Shown here: positions 49,823-61,254 of the stretch, piece by piece
How positions within the stretch are numbered: position 1 is the first letter of the stretch
Layout of the letters: every line of letters starts with the position of its first letter
Assembly: GCA_013397795.1 (NCBI GenBank)
Contig: VZTJ01005553.1
Location: forward strand, 3,433,208 to 3,497,207
From: Orthonyx spaldingii
Taxonomy: Eukaryota; Chordata; Aves; Passeriformes; Orthonychidae
Length of the DNA stretch: 64,000 nucleotides
Direction: 5' to 3'
The notes under the pieces: generated by a model
Told to the model about the DNA's origin: nothing
What the model saw: only the letters and a program-made list of their open reading frames with translations
Databases searched by the model: none
Position numbers and translations under genes: made by a program

Positions 49823-50397
49823 AACAGTGTGCTCATTTTGGCTGGGGTAGAGTTAATTTTCTTCACAGTGGGTGGTAAGAGGCTGTTTTGGATTTGTGCT
49901 GTACACAGGGTTGATAACATAGAGATGTTTTTGTTGTTGCTGAGCAGGGCTTGCACATAACCAAGGCCTTTTCTGCTTTTCATACAGTTATACTGGTGAG
50001 GAAGTTGAGGGTGCACGGGAGTTTGGGAGGCGACACAGCCGGGACAGGTGACCCAAACTGACCAAAGCATATTCCAGACCATATGACACAATGCTCAGTG
50101 TATAAGGCAGGGGGAAGAAGGAGGAAGAGGAAGGACATTTGGAGTGATAGTGTAAGTCTTGCCAAATAACTGTTATAGATGATGGCGCCCTGCTCTCCTG
50201 GCAATGGCTGAACACCTGCCTGCCCATGGGAAAATGTGAATTAAGTATTTGTTTTTCTTTTGTGTTCAGCTTTATTTCAATCCACATATTTTCCAGCTTT
50301 TACTCTTCCAATTCTCTTCCCGATTCTTCCGGCAGGAGATTGAGTGAGTGGCTGCCCGGTGCTTGGTTGATGGCTGCAGTGAAATCTCAACAAACAG
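49823..50397 (+). mobile_element. Solo LTR of an ERVL-type avian endogenous retrovirus, with AACAG target-site duplication
   Basis: The LTR runs 49828-50392 (565 bp) and is flanked by perfect 5-bp direct repeats AACAG (49823-49827 and 50393-50397), the length typical of ERVL integration. Landmarks in order are TGTGCTCATTTTGGCTGGGG, AGAGTTAATTTTCTTCAC, GTTGATAACATAGAGATG, TTGCTGAGCAGGGCTTGCAC, GACACAGCCGGGACAGGTGA, AGCATATTCCAGACCATATG, a TATAAG box at 50101 and the C-rich U5 end with GAGTGAGTGGCTGCCCGGTG. The AATAAA signal is degraded and the end reads CTCAACA. No internal sequence follows, so this is a solo LTR. Minus frames (49789-50287) are shadows. Confidence 0.92.
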
Positions 50398-51402
50398 CAT
50401 GGAAGATCTCCAGGACTTCATCTCCCCAAATGTATGACAGATGTTCAGCTCATATTTGATGCATTACCTCCTCATATCAAGACTGAGAAATAGGATACAT
50501 TATGTCAGGGAATTAATCTCAAAAAGGAAATTAGGCATGTGAAGTGTCTGAACCATGGCTCCTGCAGGACACTTCAAATATATATTTTGGAACTGAGTAT
50601 GTCTGTTTGGAGTGGAAACATTCAGGGGGTTGAGAAGAGGTGGTATGGTTTGCCATTGAAATTCCAAACTTGTGGGAGGTGTTTTTAGGGGGAAGGTTTT
50701 TGTTAATTTTTTTGTTCTTTTATGTACTTTGGGAGTTTTTGTCATCCAACCGTCTCAGCCAGGTAGTGGCATTGCAAGTCCTTCCCAGCTTCTTCTGACA
50801 GGACTCCAAATTTTCCAGAAACTCCTTTTCTCTCAACAAAGAATTCAGAGCACTCCAGCTAATGTCCTGATGAACGTGTAAGTTATTCACTCTGAATGGT
50901 TGGTCAGCCAGCTCAGTGGCAGCATCCACATTGGAGGGAAGTCCAGAGTGAGTTTTAGGTCAGGCTGTACTGGGGGTTCCCATACTCAGGAGCATCAGTC
51001 AGGGTGGTATGAGTGTGCAGGTTCACATGGCAGTTCGCACAGGCAGGGTGAACAGGAAGGTGCAGTCTCCCTCCCATCAGCTCAAGAGGAGAGTTCAGGA
51101 ATGGTTTCCACTCAGCAGGGTGCCAGGTTCCCTGTGCGTGTCAGAGAGGATGTGAAAACACAAAGAGAGCTGCCATGGAAACATGCAGGGGTCCAGGTAT
51201 CAGGCTGCAGGGAGTGCCAGAGCCTGGCACTGGCATCAGAGTGTAACAAATACCACCTGTGAAAGAAGGAAATGGTGCTACAATGCATGATAAATGTGAA
51301 CAATTCTTATGCCTGGTAAGATGCTTTCAATAAACCACATCTTCAAGGTCTTCTGTAGTAAATAGTCCATCTGCATAAGCAGGCAAACATGGGCTTGAAA
51401 GA
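50398..51402. other. Unassigned GC-shifted segment
   Basis: From about 50500 to 51262 the GC content is visibly higher than around it, and long open frames occur on both strands (120 codons plus at 50900-51262; 69-81 codons minus at 50500-50929). It lies outside the flanking solo LTR, whose duplication closes at 50397. I recognise no protein or repeat. An old retroelement fragment is the likeliest explanation. Confidence 0.35.
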
Positions 51403-51580
51403 CTCGTAGAGTCATAGAATCATAAAGATTCAAGTTTAACCTTCAATTGAATACTACCATACCCACTAAACCATATCACGAATTGCAATGTCAGCTCCTT
51501 TATAGAGCACTTCCATGGATGGTGACTTCACCGCTTCCCTGGGCAGCCTGTTCCAATGATTAAGGAGAACCTTCAGCCCT
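51403..51580 (-). mobile_element. CR1 LINE 3' end, short
   Basis: Inverted tail (GAGTCATAGAATCATAAAG) followed by degenerate 3' UTR and the ORF2 end TTCCCTGGGCAGCCTGTTCC. The usual block after TTGGAAGGGACC is eroded. The HWNRLPREAV motif is visible in a 62-codon minus frame (51466-51654). Confidence 0.88.
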
Positions 51581-52240
51581 GCACACACTGCAGGCAGACA
51601 GGGCACAGAGGTATATAGTATATATTGTGTTACTTCTGACAGTAAAGCAGTCAAAAATGGAATTTCTGATAATCTGAATGTAACATATCTCCTTGTCCAC
51701 TGTTGTCACTATTATATCACTTCCAGGCCCAAGGAGGACTTCTGTCTTCCCTAATGCGGAAATGTTTACCTTACTTCACACTCCATGCATTTGTTGTCCA
51801 CCAATGCAAATACGACTTATTAGATTTATACTTCTGTCTGAGAAGTTGCCTGTTTTCCCCTTTTCTCCAGTGTTTTTGGTTCAGAGAGAAACAGCAATTA
51901 GCAATGACCCAGAATCCAACCCTTGGAGTGCATGGCTGTATAGTTTTCTCAGCTCTGACTGATATCCTGAGTGGTATGATTCCACTGGCTCAAGCATAAT
52001 GTGGGATTTTTACTATTTGGAGGCTGTTTTCTAGGAGAAAAATGAAAATAAACTTTGAAATTGCCACACACATAGTTTGTTATAAGACAAATATGAACTG
52101 TGTTTGCATGTCCTGAAGGAGGATATAATGACATTTCTGTGTCTGTTTGAAATATTTTTTTTTTTCAACAGTATGGACTCCTACCCGGCATATCTGAGTT
52201 AGGGTCATGTTGTCTTGTTTGATGGAAACTTGTGTTTTGT
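51581..52240. other. No recognised gene
   Basis: AT-rich DNA. Overlapping 89- and 98-codon plus frames (51693-51999) lack domains. Confidence 0.4.
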
Positions 52241-52370
52241 AACATAGCATCATAGAATATGAATCACAGAAACCTGGAATCATAGAAGCATAGAAGCATA
52301 GAATCATATAAGCATAGAACCACTGAATCATATAAGCACAAAATCATAGAAGCATAGAATCATGTAATCA
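52241..52370. repeat. Orphan CR1-tail octamer array
   Basis: About sixteen degenerate copies of an 8-bp unit, CATAGAAT/CATAGAAG. It also has a higher-order 24-bp period (GAATCATATAAGCA recurs). The unit equals the inverted terminal octamer of CR1 (ATTCTATG), but no CR1 body follows on either side, so a tail without an element has expanded. The minus frame at 52080-52331 is a by-product. Confidence 0.85.
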
Positions 52371-54177
52371 TTTCCACCACTGTTTCTGAAATTAGTATCT
52401 TATTGTGCATAGTCTGATGAATCTTTAGCCCCTCATGTGATCAGTCTCAGATCTGATCTTCAGTTTCCTGGGTAAGTGGGGACATACAGTCACTTCCTCC
52501 TCCTTCTTTAATACTCCCTTAAGATTTCGTTATTCTGTACACAGTGTATTTGTGCATATGTACAGACATCTATGTTTTTTGTGAGTTGTAAATTCTTTGA
52601 CTAATTTTTTAGCCAGATTTGATAGTAGTTTAGAAGAGGTCAAAGATTCAAAGATAATGAAGACAAGTTTTGTAAAGATGGGTATGTGAATAGGGAGCAG
52701 AAATTTTACAAATGCTCCCAATACACACCTCTGTGAGGGAATGACTTCAGCATCAGCTCATATGCTATCAAACAGCAGTTATCAAAATTAGCAAGATCCT
52801 CTGTAAATGACCAGTGCTGGAAAATGCCATCCAGTTGGGTCTAGAAATTGATCACCAGACACAAGTTGTGGAAAACCAGAATTCATTAGTTCCAATTTTT
52901 ACTCAAAAAACAAACCAAGCCAAAACTATTTCTCTTTCTTGATGCCAGTTTTTATGGATGCAAATGCTGCTACTTGTGGTGACTGACCTAAGAGCTTTTC
53001 TGGGATCTTCAGACCATACTGGCAATATTAGGAAATTTATGGGGTTATTTTCTTTCATCTTCAACCCACCTTGTTTTCATACTTCTGTCTCTTTTTCTTT
53101 TCATGGACAAATACAGTGAGCTCTTGTTGGTGCTTTTTATTGTTAGCAGAAGACCTTTATAAACCTTTTTGAGGGCAGTTTTATGAAGTGCCATGCAGAG
53201 AATGAATCTTGATGACATAAAGGTGAATTTGGAGTGAGTCACAAATACTTGTTGGGGCATGCTTGGATTTCTTTACAATATTTCTCAGGAAAAGACAAGC
53301 ATAAAATAGAAAGTAGAAGGATGCATCTTTTGGCCATGTCTCTGGAAAATATGACAAAGCACTGCACAATTTTCCATGTAGTTTCTGAGTAAAAGTCTTG
53401 AAGCTTTTACTTTGGAGAAGCAGTTTCAGTCTGAGATGGAATGCTAAGGACCTGAAGCATGAGAGTCTGGTGATGGATTTTGTGGGGCAGAGTTGGCATT
53501 TATTTTCTGATTGCTGTGGAAATGGGATAGGATCCTGGCTGCTCCTTCTACCTTCTTGCCAGAAAGAAATTTTCAACATTACACTGCCTGTGCTCCTACT
53601 ACTCAGTGTATCTGACGGTGGACCTCTACCAGGGCAGAAGATAGCTTTTAACAACATCCTCTTACAGTTCACAGGGGAAAAAAAACAGTCTGAGGGACAG
53701 ATACTGTGACATTCTTAAGAACAACAACCTTCTCCTGTTAATATGTCTCTAATTTGCTTTTCCTTCCTTTCTCCTGAGCTCTGTTTGCCAAGTAGAAACA
53801 AATAAGGACAAGTATCTGATTTCATGGATATGCTTGTAACTTTGAGTATTGTAATGCTATACCTAGGGTAGCCCAGATAGCTAATTGATCTCTGGAGTTC
53901 CTGGATGGCAAACAAGACATTGCTCTGGTCCTTTCTAAGTGAGAGTGAACCAGGAATGCACAGATTTGCTGCTTAGCAACAGGACATAAATCTCTGTGAA
54001 CAGAGATATTTTCTAATAAAATTACAGGAACTAGAGATTAGCAGTACCTACCTATTCATCCACTCCTTGTCCTGAGGCTAAGGGAACATTCCTGGTGATA
54101 CCTCACCAGCTCTGTTTAAAGTGTCTCAGACCAGTGAAGTCTCCATGTTTGCTGTCTGGAGACAATCCATAGTTTTA
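52371..54177. other. No supported gene; longest open frame of the window inside
   Basis: A 163-codon minus frame (53181-53672) is the longest in the window. It shows no signal, domain or splice structure that I recognise, and another 103-codon frame overlaps on the plus strand. Frames of this length occur by chance in 64 kb of six-frame translation, so I do not call a gene. Confidence 0.4.
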
Positions 54178-54245
54178 AAATCACAGAACCATAAAGATTG
54201 GAAAAGACTGCTGAGATCATTGTGTCCCAAAGTTCTTACTAAACA
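54178..54245 (-). mobile_element. CR1 LINE tip
   Basis: About 68 bp with ATCACAGAACCATAAAGATT and GGAAAAGACTGCTGAGATCA, the extreme 3' UTR of CR1 in reverse. A minimal 5'-truncated insertion. Confidence 0.8.
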
Positions 54246-57200
54246 CTCCGTAGATAAAAGAAAGCTTTTACAATATATTTTCCTTTTTTTTTTTTTTTTT
54301 CCTTTGTAATAAGTCTTTTGATTTTGATTTGGATTTATATTTTAAGGTTGAAAGAAATGAAGAAATGTCTGCGTGTCAGGGAGTTTGAGCCACACCATGA
54401 GCCACTTCTGAAAATTTTACCCCAAGCCTGCCTCCTACTTGCTGGACTGTGTGCCATGGGCTCACAAGGAATGGCTTTATGCTCTGCATGGTAACACTCT
54501 GACTGCCCAGTTTCCTGATTGAGGGGAACCTGAAGCCCAACCAGGCCAGATAAACATCTTGTTTAAACAGCAGGGACAGGAATGGTTCTGCCATCTTCAT
54601 AGTACCAATTATCGGTATCAGTGACCCTACAAAATGGCATTAGTTAGCAAGAAGTGTCAAACAGTTCGTGCACAAGTCTTACAGTTAGGCAACAAAAAAC
54701 TTACCACTGGCTTTCTTGGCTTGCTTTCTGAAAGAGCCATGTAGTTGTTTTTCTCTGTGTTTTAGTGAGGGAGTCATCAGCCAGGTCCAGCCTGGGAGTT
54801 TCTGTACTAGTCTGCAGCACTCACTTTTTCTGCTTCCTTTGATTCTCCCAGTGTAATGATTTACTACATCAAAAAAAGTTTGAGTCCATTTTTTTCCCTC
54901 TTATATCTGTTCCTAGAGCTCAGCACTCACATTTGTTCTAGTTATCTAAGCCTCCTGCTCTTCCTCTGTACTTAGCTCTGTTTCTCACCACATTATCCAA
55001 TTAGCACCTCACTAACTATCCTGTGGCTGCCTCTTTCCTCTGACCCAGCAGTATTTACAACAGCTCAGTTATGCTTCCTATTGATACTCCTCTCATCCGT
55101 TGAAGACAATGGGAGTGCTGTCTTGTTTAAACAAAAGAAAGTCCATAAAAATATTTTTCTGTATAAGGATCTAAATGCCCAGCAATAAAATAGCACATTA
55201 TGGGTATCCTTTGGTGCTGGGCATGTTTGGTGCTATTTGAGTGTATAAATGATGTTGAATATGAAATGACCTTTTGCTTGCATTGCAGTGATATAGCCCA
55301 GTTTACAATAGTATACCATGCTGACCTTTCCTAATATATGAAATTCTCAATATATTAAATACTCTACTGCTGGTTTTTGGACTGTGGTAATAGGTTTGAT
55401 GGGCTTCATATCACGAGTTTCAAAGCCAGGACTTCCATATTTCTGTTCCAACAACAAGTTTTAACGAGTGTGGTTACTACTTTTTTTTTAAGAGGAATCT
55501 CTGGTTGAAGGTTTTTTGGTTTTTTTTTTTTGGGGGGAGGGGTGGAAATGTCTATTAGATTAAGGAGTATGGAACAAAACTGGGAAACAAAGTTAGAGAA
55601 TAAGTATGGTCAACCTTTTATTTACCGCTCAAGGCAGACACAGATCAAGTGATTTTAGCTCTGTAGCATATTGAATTGCTTGATCTCATCCAACTTTTAG
55701 AAATTATGTTGGGTCAGGAGAATCTACACCATCCAAACACACGCATACACCTCCAGTGAAAAGTTAGAATTGGCAGTAAAGGCCATTGTTCACTAAAATC
55801 TGCTTGCTTATCTGAATTAGCATGGCTGGAGACAGCTGTGCTTTCTGACTCTTATGGGTAAGGAAGTAAACATTTACTTATGTTTTCTTACTCCCAAAGG
55901 TATTTGAAAGTCTTCAAAATATGTTATATGAAAGATTCACATAGAAGAAAATATTTTTGAATGATCAAGTGCTTTGTTCAGGGTTCAAAGTTAATCTTCA
56001 TTTAATAATTAGTTTAAGCATGGGTAATTAAGATGTACACATTACAGAGCACATATGATTTAGGAGCACATCTCCTTGCACATCAGTGGGATCTCTGCTC
56101 CCAAATGAATGGTATTTTTTGAAAGGTTTTCCTGAAAGTTTACATATGCACCAAAATTCTTCATTCTTATTTTTCATTAAACATATAGACATATGGAATT
56201 TCACAGCTCAGTACAGTAGTGATTCAATAGCAAAGCAGTCCAGTTTCCTTCTCAAAAGCACAGTAACAGGTTCACAGAGAGATTTAAGAGACAGATGGGT
56301 GTGCACAATGCTGTTAAAGAGAATGTATGACCTAGCACCTTCTTCGTGTCTGACATTTATGTCTCCTATGGCTGCCTTACTAAGGAAAACATATGCTGAT
56401 GCACGTTATCTAGGGCAAATGGGAAAAACTCGGTCTCTTGCACCCGGTATTACAAAAGCATGATTTGAAATTAGACGTAGAAGAAATTTGTACATGGACA
56501 ACTACTTTAAGACTATGATCGACCTTCATTTCTAATCAATGGGACTTCTGCCAGTTCTTCTGGGAGAAGACACAATGTCTCATGGGAAAGCTGAAGAAAT
56601 ATACCCCTGTGAAGCTGGTCATGCACAAGATCAGAATCAGTCCTCTGAATTGTTGCCTTTTTATCTTCGTGACTTCAGTCTGAATTGACTTTCATCTTGA
56701 CTTTAAAATGGAGACTGCAGAATAGATCATAAGCATAGATGAAAAAAATTAAAGGCAATCAAGCAGTCACATCACATGCTCTCCACATCTCTTTTTTTTT
56801 TTTTTTTTTAATGTTCGACTTGTGTTGTGAATTCCAATTCACAGGCAATAATTTTCATAAATACAAATGCTACTGAAAACTCAAATATAGTATTAAAATC
56901 ACTTATTAATAATAACTTAAGAAAGCACAGTTTTCTATGTATAGACCACTTTCAAAGAACTTTGCTCACAAAAAGAACCTGGAAGACTAGCTGTCACATA
57001 CAAATCTTGTAAAAATGTAAGTGAAATTTGATGCTATTCTAATATCTTAGAGGGTAAATTATTAATGTTCAGTGTTAGAGAAAAAATGTGTCTTCTGGGT
57101 AAATACACAGCTTCGCTCGAATGACATTCATATACCCTCACTCTGAAACTATGAGGAGGAAAAAGTCAATATCTTTAGAATGTGAAATGTGGAATGCTAA

Positions 57201-57930
57201 AAGAAATATAGTACCAAGATATGGGCTTTAAGTTTCTAAATAGTATCTGTTCTCAGGCAAGAATTTTTCCATACTGCTGTCAGACAAGTTAATGGATATA
57301 AAAAAGTCAGTACAGGACTTAATTTGAATATGCACACTAAGAGTTTATTACATGCAATACTTACATAAGCACACACATACCTATGTGAAGTGTTTAAAAA
57401 TAGATTAAATGAATGTAATATATACACACACATATACATACATTTTTATGTACTCATTCTGATCTTCCAGGCCATTTGTAATGGATAATTAATATTATGT
57501 CTATACATATCTACACACAAATTACATGAAGTGGATATATTATATAGAACAATTTTTCTCTCACTACTAAGGGAAATGTGATTCCCAGGTGCTTTCCCAC
57601 CTAAAGTGACTTCTGCTGCTCTGGGCTCTGTAATGCAGTTGTTTGGAAGTCATTGCATCTTTGCAGAACGACCATCTATGACCAAGGGGAGGAGTCAGAG
57701 TTTCTTTATGTGTTTATATTTGATAAATATTCTAAAACTTGTTTGTGTAAACATTTGTTAATTTGTTGTTGAAGGAGGAAGAGAAATTCCTAGTTTGGGA
57801 GCTTTAAACTTTTTGGATTATATTTGGTTGAATATATGTTGTTTCACTGATAGGTACAAGCTAAACATTATGTCTGTGATTTTCAATGGAGTTGAAAGAC
57901 AGTTCCTAATTTCTTTAATTTTTTTTTTTT
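54246..57930. other. No recognised gene
   Basis: AT-rich DNA with a 17-T run (54284-54300), a T/G-rich patch (55511-55542) and an 18-T run (56792-56809). A 125-codon plus frame (56086-56463) has no recognisable product. Confidence 0.4.
57419..57443. repeat. Alternating TA/CA tract
   Basis: Purine-pyrimidine alternating stretch of ATATACACACACATATACATACAT type. Confidence 0.6.
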
Positions 57931-58009
57931 NNNNNNNNNNNNNNNNNNNNNNNNNNNNNNNNNNNNNNNNNNNNNNNNNNNNNNNNNNNNNNNNNNNNNN
58001 NNNNNNNNN
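57931..58009. other. Assembly gap of 79 N
   Basis: Seventy-nine undetermined bases directly after a run of 12 T. The gap most likely hides a longer homopolymer or another sequence that short reads could not bridge. Open frames crossing it are meaningless. Confidence 0.99.
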
Positions 58010-59704
58010 AATTTCTGCCCTGAATGTTTTTTTCTGGAAATACACTAGCACCTTGGTAGCTGCTGGGCTATGGATATGGGCAGTGTTCTGGTGACTTCCA
58101 TCTGTCTATATGTGGCCTCAGGGCTCTGAGCACATGAAAGGCATAAAAGCTATGCCCAGACATAATGAAGTCCTTAGGAATAGAAATGGTCACTGCTGCC
58201 TTTCACCCACAATTTTTATATTAGGTTCTGAATTTTGGGAAATAATAGATTCTGGATTTTATGACTCTTACAACAATTTTATATGAGGCCCATTTTCACT
58301 TACCTCCAGTTTCAAAGTTTTGTCTTATTCCTTCTTCAGCCTTTAGAAAATGTTTTGTTGCTATATAATCTTCCAAGTCTATCTTAGCCTTCAATCTTTC
58401 AAAATAAGCCCTGAATGACTGTTAAACAACTATTTCTAGTATTTTCTTAGGTTGCCACTGTAGATCAGCTTATACACGGATTGGTATTCAAGAGTACCAG
58501 CCACTTCTAATCCATTCTTTTTAGAGTTATTAATTTATTTTAGGCACAAATACATTTCCTAACATTCATTTAAGGATTGGTTTATCCCGTAGTTAGTGAA
58601 AAATCAGGAGTGGATATACCTCGTTATTTTGTGTCCTGGGTGAATTCCAGACCTTATTTATTAAGGAGGTTTGATAAAATATTTAAGAAGAAAAACATCA
58701 TTCTATTTTAAATCGATGGGCTAGAAATAGGATAGAAAGGTGTTTTTCTTCTTAAATACTTTGAAATAAATATAAAATTAAGATTTTCAACACTGGTGGT
58801 TGTTTTGGGTGTCCTATTTGCACCATTTTGAAAGAGTCTGATTTCCAGGGCACATGCTGATTCTGTAAAATCATGTTTCAAAAAATTGCCTAAAATCAAG
58901 TACCCAAAAGAAAGTTTTGAAAAGGAAAGCCAGACCAAATTATTTGGCCTTTTGATGTGTTTACTTTTTTCATCTAAAAATTATGAGAAAACGTGTTATT
59001 TCTTTTACTTATCTCATTCATGTATTTGAATGAAAAAATGCAACATCCTGTGAAGAAAGATTGTAGTGAGTTACTACTGTCACTGGTTTGAACTTTCTTT
59101 AGCACATCTCAATATGCATCTTTCTTGGTTTTGTTCTAAACTAGGAGGACCTTTGATTCTTTTCATAAAAAGTGGCTATCTTGCAGAAAAAAGAAAAGTT
59201 TTCTATAGGTTTGCTCATTCTATAAAGAGATATTGATTCAATAAAGGTTCAGATATTTCTGGTGCTTTTTTTCCTTCTACTTTATCAGTACTATTGTATT
59301 TACTGTTTAATATAACTTTTAAGTATTGTCAAATTCTTAGAGATTTGGCAACAATCCCAGAACTCCTAGAATCCTTTCTGAACCCAAGTTAATGTGCAAT
59401 AAAACCCATTCTATATAGTTTTTTTTTAATTTATTTTTTTAAGTTGTAACCATAAAGGTATAGCAGTAACCAGAACAACAAAAATCCATGATATGGTAAG
59501 CCTGGCACTGAACCTAGTTGACTTTACACTACTGAGGAAATATTAACTGCCCTCAGCATGGTGCCATGCTGACAATATCCACAGCAATTTAAGTCCTACT
59601 CAGACAGGAATAGCAGCTATAATTAGGAATGGATTTTCCTGGAGATGTGAGTCAGCTCAGAAGAACAGGACTTCCACTCTTCATGTGATTTATGGGCATT
59701 TTGG
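58010..59704. other. No recognised gene
   Basis: AT-rich DNA; a 20-bp palindrome at 59553-59572 (arms TCAGCATGG / CCATGCTGA, 2-bp loop). Nothing else recognised. Confidence 0.4.
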
Positions 59705-59962
59705 AGGAGAGAGACATTCAAGAGAAAGTTTCATGGAGACCTCATAGCAACCTCCCAGTGTCTGAAAGCAGCCTGCAGGGAAGCCAGAGAGGGATTCTTC
59801 ACCAGGAACTGTAGGCATGGGACCAAGAGTAAGGGGTACAAATTGAAAGAGGAGAGATTTCAATTAGATATATGGACGAAATTCCTGTGAAGGTGGTGAG
59901 ATACTGGAACAGGTTCTCCAGGGAGATTGTGGATGCCCCAACCCTGGCATTTCCAAAACTGT
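59705..59962 (+). mobile_element. CR1 LINE 3' portion, diverged
   Basis: Plus-strand CR1 ORF2 end: GGAGACCTCATAGCAACCTC, CCAGAGAGGGATTCTTCACC, GGGGTACAAATTGAAAGAGG, GGTGGTGAGATACTGGAACA, GGTTCTCCAGGGAGATTGTG and GATGCCCCAACCCTGG. It breaks off before the usual 3' UTR and tail. Confidence 0.92.
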
Positions 59963-61254
59963 TTTTCAGGGACAAAACTCATCTTCACAAGCAAAAATTT
60001 CCATTGTCAATGTAAACCTGAACTGAGCTAATACTGAGTGATTTTACTGAGATAATAAAGTATATATTTAGAAAAATAAATTTATAAAAAGAGATGAAAG
60101 GTTTTTAAATGTATTTTAAGTGTGGGTTTGTTTGTTTTCCACTATTGTGCTACAGTGTGTCTGTCTTGTATTGTTTGTTCATTAAGGTTGTTGCACAATG
60201 GATTTAAGGCTGTTTGTTCTCTCCACTAGTCTGTAAATAACAATAACTAAACCAGAAACTTTTCTTCTAACTCAGAAAAATATTCCCTGTAGATGTGCTG
60301 CTACTCTGGAGGCTAGACGCCGCCATGAAGATTTTTCATGTCCTACTGTTTATCACCTGCAGCTACACCACCTTGAACTGTGATCTTACCACACTTCCAA
60401 ATAAAGCAGTATACAGTCAGTCCTGGGAAGAATAATCTCCAGATTATACAGGGCTTCTAGGCCCTCGTGCTGATTACTCATTATATGTGTTGAGATTTTT
60501 GTCCCCTATCAACCCATGAAGTCAAGTACCACTGTGGGACCAAGAAATGGGTCTTTCAATATTGAGAAAGTAGAAATTGACCAACCAAAAGAATTTTAAT
60601 ACTACCGCTTTGTAGAAAAGATTTGCAAATTAATGGGACAGCTCAGTTTTCCAGGAGAAGGTTGGAGAACATTCCAGAAGAGTTAGCTGTCAAGTTCTCA
60701 TGGTCAAATTAATGTGAAAACATTGCATTTAAAAAAGAGACATGAAGATGCCACTTTGGCTCATACTGAATTTTGTGGTTAGTAGCAGCCTGGGCTGCTT
60801 TGTATTTTGGTGATTTGTATCTACAGAAGCAGTTTGGTTTTATTTGTAAGAAACTGGAATTAGATGCAGGAGATTTGGGTTCAAATTGGACGTGTGACCT
60901 TGGATATACATCTTCGCCCTTGAAGCTCATTTTCTCCCATGAAAAGAAAAGATACTGATATTTCTTTCATTTGTCCCATCCAACCTGACTGTGAGCTCTA
61001 GATTTTCGAGTGAGTTGGTACACCACCTTGCTCTGTGGGGCCATCTTCACAGCTGGCTGCTGTAGTACTATAACCCCTGGAACAATAATAGTTCTCATTA
61101 GGGACTCCTCTTAAAAATGTGCTTTATCATGGCTAGAAAAATCCTCTTTCAGATTATTAATTAAAATGAAATCCAATTCCTTTCAACTATGGATCATGAC
61201 ATTTGCAGTGGGAACGTTAAGGGCAGAGAAATTTAAACGAGCTATCTTGAAAGT
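59963..61254. other. No supported gene; one short candidate frame
   Basis: AT-rich DNA containing the 36-codon candidate described at 60325-60435. Overlapping 61- and 73-codon frames at 60709-60958 run on opposite strands and show nothing recognisable. Confidence 0.35.
60325..60435 (+). other. Short open frame with strong start context and signal-peptide-like N-terminus (speculative)
   Basis: ATG at 60325 is preceded by GACGCCGCC, close to the vertebrate GCCGCC start context, in otherwise AT-rich DNA. The frame encodes 36 residues and stops at 60433. It starts MKIFHVLLFITCSY, a short basic N-region followed by a hydrophobic core, as in a signal peptide. The rest has one further Cys and no known domain. 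It could be the first exon of a secreted protein, a small secreted peptide, or chance. No clear splice donor or promoter is visible. I do not recognise a family. Confidence 0.15.

Noticed and set aside
44231..50392. The two plus-strand LTRs as the ends of one 6-kb provirus
   Set aside because: They are of different subfamilies, each has its own flanking short repeats, and a CR1 and unrelated DNA rather than gag-pol lie between them.
53181..53672. Longest open frame (163 codons, minus strand)
   Set aside because: No domain, signal peptide or repeated structure; another frame overlaps on the opposite strand; such a length is expected about once by chance in this much AT-rich DNA.
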